A stretch of 64,000 nt of DNA from Patiria pectinifera (GCA_029964075.1 CM057144.1:5665281-5729280), one strand, 5' to 3'; counted from the first letter of the stretch, positions 12,901 through 27,900 are shown. Translations and numbers: made by a program. The notes: a model not told the origin generated them from the letters alone.

Positions 12901-15900
12901 CGAAGAGAAACTTACGATCAGCATCAATGACAGTATGGGGGACGATCAGCTTCACGTCATCACAGTCAACAATCTCCGTGCTTGCGATGGAAGACATACC
13001 AGCCCTATTGTAGCCCCTCACTGATAACTGGAGACAGATATCTAGGGCTAGCAACCCACTGTAGGATGCTGTGAAGCAAGCCTGTTTAGAAAGATTAAAA
13101 AGAAGATTTATATCAAAGCTTAGGGTGTGAAATATTGGTGTCTAAATGACTGAGAATTTTCATGATCAATTGAAGTAACAGTTCACAAGTTCTGCACTGT
13201 TCATCATTAAGGCCAGGAGCATTTTTTTTTCATAAAAACCAAACCATACTTACCCAATGATCTTTTAACTAGACAAAAGTTAACAAATGGCTTAGTTCTT
13301 AAAGAAAGAATTTACTAATTACTCTCAAATTTTTTTTGTATACAACCATCCTACCCTAAAACACAACGCCCCCTAGACAAATAAATCCCGGATTACAAAT
13401 TGTACCATTGTATTAATTGTCAAGGAAGTTTGTTTACTTTTTAAGTTAAACAAGGTGAGTCCGAAAAAAGGAAACCCAAATGGCGCCCCCTATTTTTTTG
13501 AAGAAGTTCTGCATCTAACGCTTTCAAGATCTAGGATATGACGGTATTTAAGAATCATTCAAATCGCTCATGTACTTTTCCAGTTTTAGACTTTTAAACA
13601 CAAACACAGTTCTATCATTTCGTCCACAGATCACAAAGGTAGGTGATATTTCAGCCAAATGAAGACAATTCACAAATAAAAAAACATGTTAGAACACTCT
13701 CATAACCATGATAACTGGCACTTATCATCACCTATAAACACCTTCTGCTTCTAATGCTAAAACAACATGCTTTATAATGTCAAGAGTTTTATAGTCTTGC
13801 CCTGCCTTTTACTAGGCTACCCAAGAGACTTATGGGATTATTCTGATATCGTTTTCATGGTACAACATGGTTTCATTTTACTGAAATTTCACGTACCTTA
13901 AATGTGATCCATGGACAACATTTTAAAACAGTCTTTGTTCTCAAACTTCCATAACTAAAAAGTACATGAGTAATTTTAATGATTCTTTTATTAAAAAAGC
14001 TTACTAACTGGGCTTTCACATCCTAGATCTGGAAAGCGCTACATGCACAACTTCCTTAAAAAAAGGGGGATGCCATTTGGGCTCCTTTTTTTGACTCACC
14101 CTGTACCTTCCCTCTACTCAGTCCCTCTTTTCTTTCTGCTTCAATTGTGCACTTACCACATCTCCAGTCAGCACCAAATCATGGATTCTCATCCAGGGAC
14201 TCAGCATTGCTCCATTGCTACCATCCTCAGCAATGCTCCACTCATAGAAATCCATCAGTTCTCGCGGGTCGTCATGAAGAACGTAATCATGCGCAAAGGG
14301 CTGGAAGACCACGCTGAGCTCTGTCCTTCCTTGCGTGGTCTCAGTGTTGTTGACTGTGATCTGACCGACTTCGGGAGGTTGTGATAATACCCAGAATCCG
14401 TCAGTGACGATGGGTTGGAAGCAGACACTAACGTGGCAGAATTGAACCTATACAAAAATACATATAGAGACCGCATGGATAACTGAGAGGATTATCTTGG
14501 AATTTTCTATTGAAACGAAGAAACCGACAACAGTGAGAATTGCACTGTGCAAACAATACATTGGGCTTTTTTCCCCATAAATGGAGAAGTTTCCACTACC
14601 TTTGATCTGTAGTGAGCTCCACTGTGCAACCCTATACCATCTCCAACATGATGAAATGCCATGCCAAGATCTTGATCATCAAGCACTGGGATCCACACGG
14701 TTGTAGATTGCTCATCATCTGTGAGAAACACAATATACATATATCCCACTTCAAACTATATATTGGAACCTATTAATAATAAATTGGATGTAAAAGACTT
14801 TGAGTATGTGACTATGAAGACTGGATGGAAACCAATAGAAAAAAAAACCTGAATTTTTATTTCGTAAGGACTCTGAACCACAGTTTGTAAGGAAAACCAT
14901 CAACATTTTCTAGAAAAAAACTCAGATTAAGCTTACCAAAATATATCTCAACCTCCTGCTCGACTGCCCAGATGATGTTAGTCACAAAGGGCTGCAGCGT
15001 CTCAGGGATGGTCCAACGAGCTGAGATGTCAGAGGTGGAGGCCTGGTAGGTGATGTCATCCTGACAGGGTTGATGAGCAGCGGATGAGTGATGAGAAAAT
15101 CCTGATGGTGCAGACACTGCAAGAAGGAGGCAAGAAAATGTGAATAAAGACAGAGAAGGAAGGTATCCAGAGGTATCGTCCAATGTGCTGAGATGTCAGA
15201 GGTGGAGGCCTGGCAGGGCATGTCATCCTGACAGAGTTGATATGCAGCAGATGAGTGATGAGAGGATCCTGATTGCACGGACACTGCAAGAACGAGGCAA
15301 GAAACTGTGAATGAAGAGAGAGTACGGGATGGTCCAACGAGCTGAGATGCTTGAGGTTGAAGCTTGGTAGGTGATGCCATCCTGACAAGGTTGATAAACT
15401 ACAGGTGAGTGATGAGAGAATCCTGATGGCACATACACTGCAAGCAATGTAAGAAGGAGGCAAGAAACTGTGAATGAAGAAAGAGTAGGGAGGGATCTAG
15501 AAGGATGGTCCAACGAGCTGAGATGTCTGAGGTAGAGGACTGGTGAGTGATGTCATTCTGACAGGGTTGATCAGGAACACATGAGTGATGGGATAATTCT
15601 GATGGTACAGACACTGCAGTGAGGAGGTAAGAAACTGCAAAAGAAGAGAGAGAGTAAGGACAAAATCCAGACGGAGGGTCTAACAAGCTGAGTTGTCTGA
15701 ATTTGAGGACTGGTAGGTGATGTCATCCTGACAGGGTTGATGAGCAACAGATGAGTGATGGGAGAATCCTGATGGCACAGAAGGAGGAAAGAAAATGTGA
15801 ATAAAGAGTAGAGAGAAGAAAGACAGATCTAGAGATCAAAGTTTCAAGCTTAAATATCTGTGCAACTGTTCGAGTATAGAAGGATGGTCCAACGAGCCGA

Positions 15901-18900
15901 GGTGGATAGTTCATAAGACAGTCACTGATCTGGAGAGATGTCTTTCAAACTTAAAAACATTTGACTAATTGTAAATGACTTTTAACCATTCTGAAGAATG
16001 AATTGTCTAAGAAATTCGAAAGGCCTTACTTTCTTCTTGATCACAGCCCAGTCCGTCTTTGGCCGCAGCTCCCTTCAGTGCCTGACCCGCCTGAATGACT
16101 TTGACACCATCTGAAGTAACGTTGACACTACCTGCTTCAGAGTTGGCACGGATGGTCACGTAATAGGTCTGTCAATAAAATATGGCCACAAAGATGATGA
16201 AAGCAAACCACCAAGATGAAGTCAGATCCCAGTATAAGGGAAAGTCATTTCAATGATCTCAACTGTTTTAAGTCCATGTTATTACCGTGAGTGGTGTGAG
16301 ATCCAGTCCATCCAATCGATAGGAGGTTGCATTGCCGACATCAATGAAACCTCCGCTGACATCAGAAGCACCATCTTCCGATCCGACGGCAAACTCATAG
16401 TTGATATCAAGATGAGGATGCTCAAAGCCAAACCAACGGCCTGAGATGCTTGTGGTGTCCATCTGAACGTCAATATCCCTGGCTACCTATGAGCAAGCAA
16501 ACAAAAGGAGTGGGTACATTTCTAAATAATATAACTCTTTTACAAAAAAAAATACAAAGCGGAAGTAGAATTAACAAGATGCTTGAAGCAAGTTTGTACT
16601 TTGAAGCCCTTGTACACAGTCACCGATGCCACTCTCAAAATGTTATCTCAAAACCAGACAAGCAGAAACAACTGCCATGTATTAAATGTTTAATTCATAA
16701 ATACCTAAGACAGTTTACCCATTCCTATTGGTCGAGAGCCTGTCACGTGAGTGGTTTAAACAGTTGATAAAACACGGGCTGGCTTTAAACACTTCTCCGA
16801 TGTCACATGAAGTTTTTCTACTATGAAATCCGGTCCCTCTAACCCTTTTATATGGTTGAACGTTCACTATCTTCACCTAGGCATATAAGCAGATTGTTAG
16901 TACTACTCCCCAGAGACACATACATGTACCGTAACAGGGCTGTTTTAAAAAAAAACAACATGAATTTAAATGGTTGAACAAAATCATTGGGAATTTATAA
17001 TTTGTGACTTTTTGACCGAAAAGATATTCATGAATGGGATTAAATATTAGCTTGGTAGGTATAAACAAGTACATTTAAGACCAGCTTGGGGCCTGATCCC
17101 CAATAATGTTCCTCATATTTGGCTCGGGTAATTATCAGCGTCCAGGCCCCAAACCAGTTTTAAACGTACTTGTTTAAAACCAGCCAATTTGTTTAAAACC
17201 GGCCAATTTGTTTAAAACCGGCCAAGCATTTATTTCCTTCAAATGATGTCAGTTTACAATGAGAGACAACTTGAAATACAATACTTCACAGTCATACCCC
17301 CAAGTTGACGACTGCACCTTCTCCAGGAGGTGCGACATCCAATACAACACCCATGGATGGTAACTGCACGATGTGTCTATAAACCGATGACGTCCCCACC
17401 GTAGATAACCCAGCACCATTCTGTGCTCTGACTGTAACGTAATACTCATGATCACCATGGAGATGCCAGTCTAGGTCAGCCAATGAAAATGCAGCGCAGG
17501 ATGTCAGAGGTGTACATGGTCCCATTTTGTAGTCTTTTTCTGACTGAAAATCAAGAGTTTCCGTGCCACCTGGACTGCTCCCTGAAAGAATGCACAAAAA
17601 AACCCTCTTCATCAAATGAAATGATACACTAGCTCCATTCATTGAATTAAATTTGATTTAATAATCAACACTGTCTAGGTTTGAATGACTCACCGATGGC
17701 AACTTGGTCACTCAGGCTAGTATCCTCATCATCAATGAAGCCACTATCTCCCCATTCAGCAATCAAGTATTCATCCTCCGAATGGACAGAGACACGCCCA
17801 CCTAATATGGGCGGGGCACTTTGGACTAATAACCGACACTATGTACGTTTGACTCACCGATGGCAACTTGGTATCTCAGGCTGGTATCCTCATGATCAAT
17901 GAAGCCACTATTTCCCCATTCAGCAATCAAGTATTCATCCTCCACATGGACAAGGACACGCCCACCTAATATGGGCGGGGCACTTTGGACTAATAACCAA
18001 CACTATCTACGTTTGACTCACCGATGGCAACTTGGTATCTTAGCCTGGTATCCTCATCATCAATGAAGCCACTATCTCCCCATTCAGCAATCAAGTATTC
18101 ATCCTCCGCATGGACAGAGACACGCCCAACAAACATGGGCGGCGTGGTATCTACAATAATTGGCCCAATTACCTAGTAAACAGGAAAACAGCCAGGATGG
18201 TCAGTTTTAAGGACATGATTATTAGGTATAGTTAAACTTAAAAAGGAAAAAAAAACAATAGATCACGTAATGTTCCACCCGCATAGACATTTAGTTATCT
18301 GGTTGGTATATTATCTGTTCTGCACAATACAATTTTCACACACCTTGGATGCAGATAACTGAGCCTTGTTGATCGCCTTCAGAACCAGATGGAACACAGC
18401 TCCATGGCTGATATGAGGATGGTACATCACAAAGTGATCATGACCCGATGTTGACATGAAGGTCACAAGGTCAGGGGTCGGATTGGAGGGGTCAGTGCTC
18501 AGACCGATCTCAAAGTCATAGATTGAGCTTTCTTCATCCTTTCCAGTCCAAGAAATTATCACCTGTTATTAATGACAAAAAAACACAACAATCAAGCACA
18601 GAATCAGAAAAGTTTACTTCAGTAAGAAAATATCCTTTGCATAGCTACATGTAAGCCCAGTTTAGCCCATGCCAGCCAATCTCAGCCCAGTCTAGCTTAC
18701 CCAATCCCAGCCCAGACCAACTACTTGACCCAGACCAACCCAGTTTAACCCCGACCAGATTATTTCAGTCCAACTTAGCCATGCCCATCCCATCCAACCA
18801 AGCCCTGCAGTCCAGTTTAGCCCAGCTAAACCCAGTCAAGCGTATCTGTAAATCGTACGTGTTTGTCGATCGGGAGGTAGAACTTCTGCTGGACGGCTGA

Positions 18901-21900
18901 GATCCAGAGGCAGTCTAAGTCTCCTTGGAGAATTGCTGAGGTGTTGTTGGTGCCAGACATCTCAGGATAAACAGACAAATCATCTACCATAGCAGCCTTA
19001 GCACTGTTTTTAAAAAGTACATTAATGTAATGTAGAGAATGTCAGTTAAATAGCTAAATGTACGTGTTTATATTTTAATACTACTGCAGAGCATCTCTCA
19101 TTTCATAAATCTGAACACCTTGGTGGAGAAAACTGATTGCGGGAAAGTATGGAAATACTTTGGCTTCAGATTGATCAGTCAAGCAGCCTTGTTTTGGAGT
19201 TTTTGTAGGCGGTTTAGAAGGAGTTGCAGTAGTCAAGGCGTGAGAGTACCAGTGCACGAACAACAGAATGACAGATCCATGGAGCGTTTGGAATGTTTGA
19301 AAGTTGGAACATGACCTTAAAATCTGCATTTGTTGTTTCTCACCAAAAAAGTCTGGGAGCGGAGGGTTGATCCAATGGCCCATACCCCGGTCAAAATGTG
19401 GCCTCCACCCCACCCAGGATTTATGTCCTTGGTCCCTACCTGCAGTCACTGGATGCATTCATCAGCTCTATCTTCCTGCGATGCTCGTTGATGAACCACA
19501 CCCGACCCTCAACATCCTTAGCCAGACCAGGCCACATCCGGGCATAGCTGATAGCAATCTGGGTCAACTCAGGAGGGCTGGTATCGATGACGACGCCGTC
19601 AGAACAGACGGCCTTCGAGGGTTCCAGGGCTCGGTTGTAAGCGATGACGGTGACGTAGTAATGGCCAGGTGAGGGCGCTGTCCAACTTGCATGCGTGGAG
19701 GTTGTTCTGTTCATCTACAGTAGGCGTTAAGAGGCAATCCTAAATGATGTCAGGATGGTTGCATTAAAAAGTGGAGATTCTCATCTGCTTTCCTTTACAC
19801 CTGACTTGCATCCTTGCTTCAATTTGGATTTAGTTTAAAAAAATATATTCGGGGTAAGTGGATGATGAGAAAAATTTTCGCAATTATTGTGGATTGAGTG
19901 TTGAAAAGTTAGAAATGTTGAGAGGTTTACGCCATAATGTTGTTCCGTGAAATCATAAATCATTTCAATTACATTCTTGTTTATAAAATTTGAGTAAGTT
20001 ATCTCATGCTAAATGTGTTCAAAACATATGTTTGGCCAACAGCCCAACAGCCCAATATTAATGTTGTGCACCGGGTGGGTTGACCAGGCCAAACCAACCC
20101 GAAACATTATAGATTTAAACCGAATCCGAACCGGAACCGATGTGAACTTCCCTAATCCGACCCGACCCGACAAAAATTCAAGCAACAGCCTACCTGAACA
20201 GACCTGAAAAAGAACCTTGAATGTCTGGCTTGAGCAACTGTGTCCGCTTTTTTTGTGCCTAAACTTACCCGCTTCGGGTAAAAATCGTTACTCGGTTTTA
20301 AGAATCATGTTGTACGGTGCAGTGAAGACTCATAACGGATATAGACTGTGCGTGATAGACTGCAAACCATTATGCACATTTGAACAGTGGGTTGACGTTG
20401 GTAATGCCGGGCACAATAACTCTGCAATAATATTGCACCTTACTTTTTTTTCGAGATTTTTGTTGGTTTATTTCGGGTTTTTCACACTCAACCCCAAAAT
20501 TGCAAACGTAAAACCGAAATTGACCCTACCCGACTGAAATGATGGAAAAACCGACCCACCCATCCCAAACCGAAGTCGGGTCGGTTTCGCTTTTGGGTCG
20601 GGTGTGCACAACCTAAATGCACATCCTACGTTTCATTCTGTTGGTAATGAACTCAGCAGGTCAGATAGTGTCACGTATTCAACGTCCATATTTCTTCAAC
20701 AGTCTAACTACCAAAACAACACTGTGGCACGAACGAAAGCCTCGATCCAAAACCTACCGAATCTCTGACACTGCTGATTGATGTATTGCCGGTCCAGCAG
20801 GAATCATCAAACAGATACTGGTAGAACTTGACCCCGCTCTCCTTGTCAAAGAACCCCTCCCAGTGAGCTGAGAGGTAATTGCCTTCCTGAAAGTCTACCT
20901 CATTGGATCCACGTATCCCATCATGCACCACACCAGCTTGAGGGGCTGACGTGTCTACTGTTATCTGCATGATTCAGTAGGAATAAGAATATCTGCATTA
21001 CTAAGAAGTATGGGAATTGATATTCATAAATACCTAAGACAGTTTACAATTCCTATTGGTCGAGAGCCTGTCACATGGCCGGTTTTAAACTGTTGATGAA
21101 ACACCAGCGGGCTGGTTTTAAACACCTTTCCGGTGTGACATGAAATTTGGGCTCCTCTGAAATCTGGTCTCTCTCTTACACTTTGATTGGTTGAACGTTC
21201 ACAATCTTCACGTAGGCATGCGCAATACTACCAATAAGCCTGTATACACCCGTATAAGCCCGTATAAGCCCGTATACACCACTGCGTTCTGCGCCACATC
21301 ACGCATGCATCACGCGTGCGCCAATGTCCACATAAAGAGATTTTTACTACTACTCGGGAGAGGCACATACTATAACTAGGGGTGTTTAAAAAACATAAAG
21401 TAAAATTGTTGAACAAAGCCGTTGCAAATTTATAATTTTAAAGTACGTTTAAAACCGGCATGGGGCCTGGTCACCGACAATGTCCCTCGTCCTTCGGCTC
21501 GGGCCATTATCATTATCAGGCCATAAGTCGGTTTTAAACATACTTGTTTTAAAACCACCGAGCACATAGTGAGTTATTCATCAATACCTAGGAAAGTTTA
21601 CCCATTCCCATTGGTCGAGAGCCCGGCACGTGGCCGGTCTTAAACGAATAAGGACATGGCTGGCTGGTCTAAACACTTTTCCAGTGTCACATGAAATTTG
21701 GACTCCTCTGAAAAGCAGTGCCTTTTACCGTTTTATTGGTTGAACGTTCACAATCCTCACGTAGGCACGCGAAATATTACCACTGAGTCAGATTTCATAG
21801 TCCTAAATTCACAAGGCACTTGCCACAGCTGCATCTGCGCGACATCGCGTAGTACGCACCAATCTCCAAAAAAAAGAGGTTTTTTTACGTTTTACTCGCA

Positions 21901-24900
21901 AGCTGGAAACTCCATTATTTAGTTGGAGGGGTGTTTCCAAAAACATGAAGTGAAGTTGTTGAAGTTTTATTTTTGACTTGTTTTGACTTTTGGACCGAAA
22001 TATTTTGATTTTTGGACCCAAAAGCTATATTCATGAATGGGAATAAATATGTGCTTGGTCGGTATTAAACACTCTGTTTAAGACCGGTCAGAGTCTGGAT
22101 GCTGATGACCCATCCAGACTCAAACGGATCTTCAACAGAGTGTTTAATACCTCCCAAGCACACATTTGTTCCCTTAATTATATCTAAAGTGGGTGGATAT
22201 ATCTTAAGATCTGGAACACGGGTCAAAATTGACTTTCTTAGCTACCGACTTAGCTATTTATCCTCTGCTGGGGGCCTCCTAATATATCTTGACTATAACT
22301 ATGGCATAGTTGCACAAATAAACATCAACGTCAAGCCTACCTGGATTGTCTGGGTGGTTACCACTCTTGCATGGTTGGTAACCGTCAGAGTGATGAAGTA
22401 ATCGTAGTCATGGGTACCAATGTGAAAGGTTGGCTTAAAACCGTAGTCTACAGCGTAACAGTCACCGACTGGGACACACATACAGCTGACTGGATCACAA
22501 TCCTCCTATGAAAAGCAAAAGTCACTGCTAAGAATTAGCAACCCAAATGCCGCTCGCCTCCAAAATGTCTAATGCTTTTGGAAATGTGCTTCGTAGTAAA
22601 GTTACTTTGATAACTGGACTATACATTTTTGAAAACTAGCATTAAATGAGAATTAAAATCCTTAAACTAATATGTGCAAAATACATGTCTAATATTTACT
22701 ACGAAAAGAATAGTACATGGTATTTTTATACTGAAAAGAATATGTGGATTTTGTTTCTCAATAGCTGAACAAATTTAAACAATGCAGTCTCAAATGCCCT
22801 ATAGTTACCGTGTTCAATTTTCTTGCAGCTACTTTTCCATGGCCATGTACCATCTGTGGCCCAGTGTCGTTATCTGGAAGAATCTTGTTCCCATATTCCA
22901 TTTCTATGCCAGTGTAGTTGTCAAAGAGAAGCCATTCAATGGTTCTGATACCGCTGTGAATGTCGTATGTCCTGAACTCAACACTAAAAAAAAGGAAGAA
23001 GCAGAGAACAATGTAATAATCCGTCTATCAACTCAAAATGTAAACAAAGCTTTGGATTCGTAATCATGCGATTTTCACCATTCACACATGAGCGAACTAG
23101 CAGACGATCAGCTGTTTCGAGCATGCGACATGCATGTGAGTAGTCGTTGGATTGTCATGATTGTTGTGTTTACTGCTGTTCGTTTTCGTGATGTTTACAT
23201 CAAAATCCAAAGAATCCAAGACAGAGGTATAAAAAAACAATTGTTGACTGCTGTGATGTGGGATATGACTTTCTGAACACCCTTGGGGCGCTGATGCGCT
23301 ATATCCCACATCACAGCAGTCAACAATTGTTAATGGCATACAAAAAAATAATCCTTACTTCATTTTATGCAATTCAACTGCGTTATGAATGGCTAGATTC
23401 ACCTCCCCGTCCCGTACCAGCCAGAAGTCTTCAATTATAGGCGGGGAAGAATCAGCGTGCACCAACGCGCTGTCCCTCACAAAGTGACCGACTAGGTCCC
23501 TAGCCTCCACCCAGAACCGAATGGAATCACCGTCCACCAGGGTCAGGTCGTAGGTCGCCTGTGTGTTTGCAGCTTCATTACTCCAGTGGTCTGAGTTGTC
23601 GTCGCTGACGTTGACAGTGGTCTTGCCACCGCTGTGGTCGATGTCGTAAAAGACGCGGAATTCTGTCACGCCAAGGGCATTGGGGATGGCTGCACGGCCA
23701 CGAAGTCCAAAGTTCTGGTCGTAATCTAGGAGCAAACAAATCATCAAGAATCTGTTCTTGAAGGTCTAATCCTTACTCCATAGTGCTAGGTCTTAATTAT
23801 TTCAGAGTACACTACTGAAAGGTTACTTGATAAAAACAAATCAGTTGCACCATAACTTTCCATTGGGAAAGCTGTCTGATGTTTGGCAGTGGCTATTGTT
23901 ACGGCAGCCGTTACAGAATTTTCAACAGCTATCGTTACGGCATTGAAATAACACCATTGCGAATCTATATCAACCGTCTGGTTCCCTGACCTAATGGTAT
24001 TCAATGTCAGGGTTGTATTGGCTGATATGTCAACCGAAAATGGATTTTTTTTAACCTTTTTTTTTACAAATCCTCAGAAGCCAATAATTACAATACAAAG
24101 AAGAAAATAAAATCTCCATAAGTAAAAGTATGATTTGATTAAAAACATTAAAGTAAAGAAAACTATATAAATTCAAACAATTGAGCTACCAAAGCGCTGG
24201 ATGAATGGGGAATACAGATCCGCAATAAACGGGGGATACAGATTCGCAATGGTGTTTTTGCAATCCCGTAACGAGTTGGAAATATCGTTACGGCTGCCGT
24301 AACAATAGCCACCATAGAAGAAATGGTAAACTCACCGATAAACACTGGAAATGTTAGAAGATCTTTTTCTTATGATGAACACAGGACATTGTCTGATACA
24401 TTAAAATCGCTTATGCAAAACCTCGTTCTCATTTTTTCCCTAAAACAAATAATTACCACTGTCAATAGTAGCGCTGACGTAATTCCCTATGGGTTTCAGC
24501 AATCCTTGACTCAGGTGATGAATATTAACGAATCTGTTCATCCAATCAAGAACTACTGATGTCATCCCTCCGCTGGAGTCTAGATCAATCAACCACTCGT
24601 AGTCGGCTTCTTCATTTGCTGAAAGTAATCGCACAGATGCGTTGCTCTGAACAGTGACATCATCGGGATCGTCGTCAAAGAAGACAAAACGCCTGCTGAG
24701 TTTCACATTGCCAGCGTTGTCAACAGCAGTAAGGATGAAGGAGTAAACACCTGTGGAGAAGAGTGGATGTATAATGAGAAGAGTGTTACTGGAGAAAATG
24801 TGGATAAAGGCTAACAATATTGGTGCACTTGAGTAGGACTCAGTCACATGATGTGATGCCCCCACTATGCACTGAACCTTTAAACTGTTATAATTCTGGA

Positions 24901-27900
24901 CTAGTACCGGGTATTAACTACATATGGAATTCAACTGAAAGAACCTTAAAAATGAAGACCGCAATACATCTGAATTCTCATTAAATTGTCAACAATCAAA
25001 CTTGAATTTTCCTGCACATGTATCACAATTAGGCTGATTAAAGGTAGAGTAGATCTTTTGGGTATTTGCTTCGTAATAAAGCAACAAAAATGCTCAAAAT
25101 CTGAAGACGGGTGCTCAACAACTAAATGATGAAGTTTTAGCTCTGTGAATGATGTATATTCCGAGGATACAATATTCTACAAGATCTCACTTTCAATTCA
25201 AATGTTGCCAAGTCATACTTTGAATTGCACACGAAATCAGCATCGGGAACATGATTTCATTCAGCTGATTGCAGCTACGCGATGCCACGCACTGAACTGA
25301 CAAATAATAGCAACCCCACATGCGTGTGCGTTTGTCAACACTGTGCACACCCATTCACAGATTCGCCCAATAACAAACCTACTACTAATGGAACTTTCCC
25401 AAAATGCGTCACTTGACTCATCTTTGGACATTACCTGCTTTCAGTATTTTCTTCAACATGACAGCATGCCAGAAAGAATAATTGCACAGGGAGATTCGTG
25501 TCATTAATATCTTTAAACCAAGTAAGCTATTTGGTAAGTTACTTTTTTGGATAACACCAAATGATCTACTCTACCTTCAAGTACGTACTTCATTAATACA
25601 ATTGTTGAGACATCAAATGAAATTTGATTTATAAGTATTTGACAGGTTTTTTGACATCTTTTCCATTAGCTAAATGGGAGGTAAAAAGTCACACAGCGCT
25701 GAAGTTACTCGTAAAATTATCTTCACAGAGAAAAAGTTAACACTAAACATCACATGAACAGATGGTCTAATCTAAAAGAATGGCAGGTTGGGCTGATGCA
25801 ACTCTGCTTTGGGCTTTGCATGGGTTAAATCCATCAACAAATATACCATATAATCAAAGTTTCTTGTCAATTCTTTCACATAACAGCTATATACTCAGCC
25901 AACAAAATGTTAACGTACCAACATGGGGCAGGGTGACAGTCCGCCCAGAGCTAGCTACTCCTTCATAAACAGCCGGACTGTCAAAGATTTCTGTCATCTC
26001 ACTGCCATGGCTACCTGACAGCTGTCGCACCAGCAGATCGTATTCTTTGATGTCAGCGAGATCATCTGCCCAGCCTTGCCAAGTGACTGTCGCATTAGCC
26101 TGTGATGATAAAGAAGTCTGGAAAACTTACACGGTGACATTGAAAATCAACACTGTAGCTATAGTCTTACATGTACCTACATGTATTTGCCCACTACCTA
26201 ATCCAAACGATGTATACACAAAAGTATCAGATGGCTAACCTGTGAGGTGACATCGCTCCCTGCATTCAGCATGGTGGTTCGACATCCACTGCCGACATCC
26301 ACACAGTGGTAGGGGTCATCAAAGTCAAAGGTGAAAGTTGAATTCCTAGAAACTGTCTGTCCATTATAGTAGCGTGTTATGATGGTGTCATGATTGTCTC
26401 TATTGTAGAGTTTCAGGTACCCACCATTGGTTGTAGATACATCATATCTCAGTCTGTAACAGACAAAGAAGTTTGGAGATAAAATATGCACTCCTTGAGT
26501 CGAGCTTCATCTCTCGTAATCGTGGCTTGCGTTTTCTCAAGGAATTTATTCATTTGCGTAGTAAAACAAATGCCTGCATCACATTTCAATCATCAGTGAC
26601 AAACTTCACAGGGCTGTTCAGAAAGTGATAAAAACCTTTTTAAATTTACAAAGTCATAATTTTATGTACAAACAATGTTAGCTGCTTGGTTACTTATAGA
26701 CCATTATATCGTGTTGCTGCCATCTTGATTTTTTCCATTCAAATCAACGTCACCAAAGCGAGGCTGGAAGGAAAATAGTCCGGTCCCTTTTTGTACAAAA
26801 AAACATTATCATTCAGTACTGTTATTGGATACAGGGGAACAAGACTGAAATGGTGGCAACATGAAAGTCTATTTGCTGTCCGAGAGATCCATGCAATCCC
26901 TTTAACTGACACATATATGACTTAGCCTGGTTGTTTGGGATTACGCCGTAATGGGCTTATCTTATCCTGCCCACTGTGTACTAATGCTGTGCAAACCCGA
27001 CCCGAAACTGAAACCAACCCCACCCGAAACTGACATCGGCTGGGGTCAGTTTTACCATCATGTCAGTCAGTTTCAGTTTTGCGGCTTTTGGGGTCAGGAC
27101 ATCTTGTGAAAAACCCAAAATAGCCAAAACAAGCCGAAAAAAACCCCGAAACAGTTCAGAAATTTACGCGGCGCAATTATACTGTGCCCTCAGTGTACGA
27201 TCGTCAACCCACCGCGCGAATGTGCACGTGGTCAGCAGTCTATATAACGCACAGTCTACAACGAGTAGGCCCACTTAGGTAACGTGGCGAGTCTTCACCG
27301 TACTGTATACTATACGGTATGATTTTTTTTTTAACTGAGAGACGACCATGTTCACGCGACAAGGGTAAGTTCAGACAAAAAAGTGTACAGTTGCCCAAGC
27401 CAGACATATTCGTGTGGGTTTTTTTTTTTTGGGGGGGGGGGGCGGTTTTTGCATGATTTCTGTCGGGTCGGCTCGGATTTGGGGAGTTCATAACAGTTTC
27501 GGTTTTGACTTGGTTTACAATGTATATCTATATTGTTTCAGGTCGGTATGGCCTGGTCAACCCAACCCGATGCACAACATTACTGTCTACACCAGATTAT
27601 AACTAGAATTCCAGTCAATAGCCGTAAGTCTGAATCCATTGCACAGAATTTCGTGTGCTCTAGCTGGGACCAGTTGCTTGGCAATTGCCTTGTCTCTTTG
27701 TTCTTAGCTGTTTTATCAAACATGCCCCTAAGTAAGATACAAGTATACAAACAGTTATGGCTTACACATCTCCAGTTGCTGGGGTCCAGTGACTGTACTT
27801 CAAGTTGTTTGTGTTTTCACAGACAACTAGGTCTGTAGCAGGGTTGTCTCGACTAAAATACACTGCATTTGTTCGTGAGCAGGGTTGTGATGCGATCTCA

